Part shown: positions 39,037-40,899 of the stretch, one piece after another
Numbering within the stretch: position 1 is the stretch's first letter
How the letters are laid out: each line of letters begins with the position of its first letter
NCBI GenBank assembly: GCA_016782125.1
Contig: JADDPA010000080.1
Coordinates: 1-40,899, forward strand
Origin: Thermobaculum sp.
Lineage (GTDB): Bacteria > Chloroflexota > Chloroflexia > Thermobaculales > Thermobaculaceae
Length of the DNA stretch: 40,899 bases
Reading direction: 5' to 3'
Translations under genes and position numbers: made by a program
Notes under the pieces: generated by a model
What the model saw: the letters and a program-made list of their open reading frames with translations, nothing else
Told to the model about the DNA's origin: nothing
The model's database searches: none

Positions 39037-40368
39037 ATGGATCTGATTCAAGTTCGTGGGGGCGTTCCTCTGCGTGGTGAGGTGCGGATAGCGGGGGCGA
39101 AGAACGCCGCCTTGAAGATGATGGCAGCGGCGCTTCTGACCAAAGAGGAGGTTCTCCTCTCGAACGTCCCACGGATCAGTGATGTTGAGGTGATGACCGG
39201 ACTGCTCCGATCGCTAGGCGTATCTGTCGACTGGAACGGTCCGCATACCCTCCGCCTCTGCGCGGCGAACCTGCGACCAGTGCGGTTTGAGATCGAGGTT
39301 GCGGAGAAGATCCGCGCCTCGTTCGCGGTGTTGGCACCACTGATCGCTCGCTGCGGGGAGGCAAGTGTCCCGAACCCCGGCGGTGACCGCATCGGCCATA
39401 GGCCAGTGGATCGCCTCGTTGCCGGTTTGGTTCCGTTTGGGGTCAAGCTTGACTATGATGGTGCCTACTACAACGCGACTTGCGAGCGCTTGCGTGGGTG
39501 CGAGTATACATTCAGCAAAAACTCGCACATGGGCACCGAGCACCAACTGCTTGCCGCGGTCACCGCGGAAGGGCGCTCAGTCATCAACAATGCCGCGCAA
39601 GAACCCGAAGTTGATGATCTCATCGAGATGTTGAACTCGATGGGGGGACGCATACGACGTAGCGCTCCAAGAACTATCGAAGTCGACGGCGTGATCGAGT
39701 TGCACGGTGTCCATCATACGGTCATGCCCGACCGGATCGAGGCGGGCACGTTTGCCTGTATCGCAGCGGCGACCGATGGTGACATCTATTTGGACGGCGC
39801 GAGAAAATCCGACATGACGGCGCTACTGGCAAAGCTCGCTGAAGTTGGCGTTCGCGTGGACTCATACTCTGAAGGCCTGCGTGTGCGGCGTGGTGGACCG
39901 CAAGTGGCGGTGGATGTCGTGACGGAGGCTCACCCCGGCTTCATGACAGACTGGCAGGCGCCCTTCGTCGTGCTGCTGACCCAGGCGCGGGGTGAGAGCC
40001 TTGTACACGAGACGATTTTCCCGAACAGACTTGGGTACACCAGCCAGCTCAACGAGATGGGCGCGGACATAGAGCTCGTGAATCCACCTGTACCGGCGCA
40101 CGGGTACAACTGGAACGCCCGGGATGACGATCCGTCGTACTATCACGCTGCACTAATCCGCGGCTGCACACCGCTCCACGCAGGCAACCTGGAGATTCCA
40201 GATCTGCGTGCCGGCGCGACGCTCATGATCGCGGCCATGTGCGCGGATGGGACCAGCCGGATTAGCGGTGTACACTGGATGGAGCGAGGCTACGAGCATT
40301 TCCTGGACCGGCTGCGCACGCTCGGCGCCGCGATCACGGGAGCCGTACCACAAGAAGCGTCCGCCTGA
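39037..40368 (+). CDS. murA: UDP-N-acetylglucosamine 1-carboxyvinyltransferase (MurA), Cys-to-Asp variant
   Basis: This 443-residue enzyme transfers enolpyruvate from PEP to UDP-GlcNAc, the first committed step of peptidoglycan synthesis. EPT-superfamily motifs are present: VRIAGAKNAALKMM, KIRASFAVLAPLIAR, RRGGP-like loops, FMTDWQAPF and NLEIPDLRAGATLM near the C terminus. The active-site loop reads PGGDRIGHRPVD, so residue 117 is Asp where most MurAs have Cys (PGGCAIGxRPxD). This is the change known to make MurA insensitive to fosfomycin, as in Mycobacterium tuberculosis. The GTEN-like segment also reads GTEHQLLAA. GGGGGGC just before the ATG at 39037 sets the start; 15 upstream in-frame residues are ignored. 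A paralogue with a different sugar substrate cannot be ruled out. Confidence 0.92.
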   Translation: MDLIQVRGGVPLRGEVRIAGAKNAALKMMAAALLTKEEVLLSNVPRISDVEVMTGLLRSLGVSVDWNGPHTLRLCAANLRPVRFEIEVAEKIRASFAVLAPLIARCGEASVPNPGGDRIGHRPVDRLVAGLVPFGVKLDYDGAYYNATCERLRGCEYTFSKNSHMGTEHQLLAAVTAEGRSVINNAAQEPEVDDLIEMLNSMGGRIRRSAPRTIEVDGVIELHGVHHTVMPDRIEAGTFACIAAATDGDIYLDGARKSDMTALLAKLAEVGVRVDSYSEGLRVRRGGPQVAVDVVTEAHPGFMTDWQAPFVVLLTQARGESLVHETIFPNRLGYTSQLNEMGADIELVNPPVPAHGYNWNARDDDPSYYHAALIRGCTPLHAGNLEIPDLRAGATLMIAAMCADGTSRISGVHWMERGYEHFLDRLRTLGAAITGAVPQEASA

Positions 40369-40816
40369 GGCCGAAGCAGTTCGACCATAACTGGCCTAGG
40401 ATACCTCAGTCGATGCTTGGTGATGGACTGCACTTGCAACAGTGCGGCGGGTATCCACAGACACTTGTGTCAGTCGCGGTGAGTTGCCTCGTACGTCGGC
40501 TGTGGGTACATGTCCCAGTCGACCGTCCAGCGCCTCATGCCTGTACAGAACGTCAATAGTCGTGGTAGCAGTGTAGCTGGCCATCGCCGTCCCATGGGTC
40601 GCGGAATGACAGGGGCCAAGTTTCCCGCCGTTGTCGGTGTCTACACTCAACGGACCGGGGCGCTGCGGTCTTCGACCTCTGGCCCGACCCTTGCCGACCC
40701 ACCAGGTGACATCAGTAGTGGAATTGCTCGCTGGTGCAAGCTAACACGAGTTCCGGATATTCCGGTCCGGCCCCGACGGAAGACGCTAAGTCAAACGCAG
40801 TCCGGTTGAAGACTAT
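40369..40816. other. Intergenic region with no supported gene
   Basis: Short open frames exist on both strands but none has a ribosome-binding site or a recognisable product. A small palindrome GACACTTGTGTC lies at about 40,459-40,470. I see no tRNA fold and no convincing promoter. Confidence 0.5.
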
Positions 40817-40894
40817 GGCATGCCATCCCGAACGCAGTGAGACATCCGTAATATTGGACCACGGATTCCTCGCACGCTCGGAATGACACATGCC
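40817..40894. repeat. 78-nt imperfect inverted repeat (REP/MITE-like)
   Basis: The left arm (40817-40848, starting GGCATG and ending ACATCCG) is an imperfect inverted copy of the right arm (40862-40894, ending CATGCC). About two-thirds of positions match around a 13-nt AT-rich centre. The right arm, read on the minus strand, contains GTCATTCCGAGCG...GAGGAATC, a motif I have come to associate with dispersed repeats in other bacterial genomes. No second copy is seen in this window. Confidence 0.5.
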
Positions 40895-40899
40895 CTTCC

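Noticed and set aside
40396-40650. Minus-strand frame beginning with a DTDNGG-like motif reminiscent of an integrase core
   Set aside because: Only a few residues match; no second catalytic Asp/Glu in context, no terminal repeats and no ribosome-binding site. Treated as chance.
1-40899. CRISPR arrays, tRNA/rRNA genes, prophage or insertion sequences
   Set aside because: No regularly spaced repeats, no cloverleaf, no transposase or integrase with catalytic motifs were found on reading both strands.

Overview
The window is GC-rich, nearly all protein-coding, bacterial chromosomal DNA. GTG and TTG starts are common and ATGA/TAGTG overlaps join many genes. I see no tRNA, rRNA, CRISPR array, integrase or insertion sequence. 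The gene content points to Chloroflexota, probably near Thermomicrobia/Sphaerobacter: a membrane-fused sulfite-oxidase-family protein, MptA-type GTP cyclohydrolase, an F420/LLM oxidoreductase, a MurA with Asp in place of the catalytic Cys, a GlmL/MutL-like ASKHA protein and several zinc-ribbon proteins. This is inferred from protein character; no rRNA is present to confirm it.

Layout. 0-2.6 kb: a membrane molybdopterin oxidoreductase cut by the left edge, facing an emfourin-domain lipoprotein. 2.6-6 kb (minus): a three-gene unit of sulfite/nitrite reductase, precorrin-2 dehydrogenase and uroporphyrinogen-III methyltransferase, with stop/start overlaps. It encodes a sirohaem enzyme together with sirohaem-making enzymes. 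6.1-7.8 kb (minus): a FolK-FolE2 fusion followed by a 57-residue protein. 8-12.7 kb (plus): type II NADH dehydrogenase, an ABC-F ATPase with a tripled C-terminal repeat, and a Crp/Fnr-type regulator. 12.8-16.8 kb (minus): an 807-residue protein combining RNA polymerase alpha-CTD-like repeats, a sigma region-4 helix-turn-helix and HARE-like winged helices, then a LysM/serine-hydrolase cell-wall protein. 17-18.6 kb: an AzgA-like purine permease whose -10 box sits between the arms of a 9-bp inverted repeat.

18.8-22.2 kb (plus): a probable operon of three zinc-ribbon proteins and a GlmL-like protein whose frame breaks once near 21,135 and perhaps again near 22,123. 22.4-25 kb: an unrecognised protein, a ferredoxin-proline dehydrogenase pair (minus) and a poorly resolved stretch with two possible tiny membrane proteins. 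25-30.4 kb: alpha/beta hydrolase, a cytoplasmic class A beta-lactamase-like protein overlapping an LLM oxidoreductase, a small acidic protein, a glycosyltransferase and an aldo/keto reductase. 30.5-36.3 kb: Lgt, an M3 oligopeptidase, a zinc-finger methyltransferase coupled to a YihY membrane protein, and threonine aldolase. 36.3-40.4 kb: a cyclophilin lipoprotein, a TPR/unknown/DUF2007 trio with one-base overlaps, and MurA. The last 0.5 kb is non-coding and ends in a 78-nt imperfect inverted repeat.

Most of this is housekeeping metabolism and envelope biogenesis. Lgt, two lipoproteins, MurA and the LysM protein all belong to the envelope theme. The best candidates for something undescribed are the alpha-CTD/sigma4/HARE protein (12.8-15.2 kb) and the zinc-ribbon/GlmL-like operon (18.8-22.2 kb).
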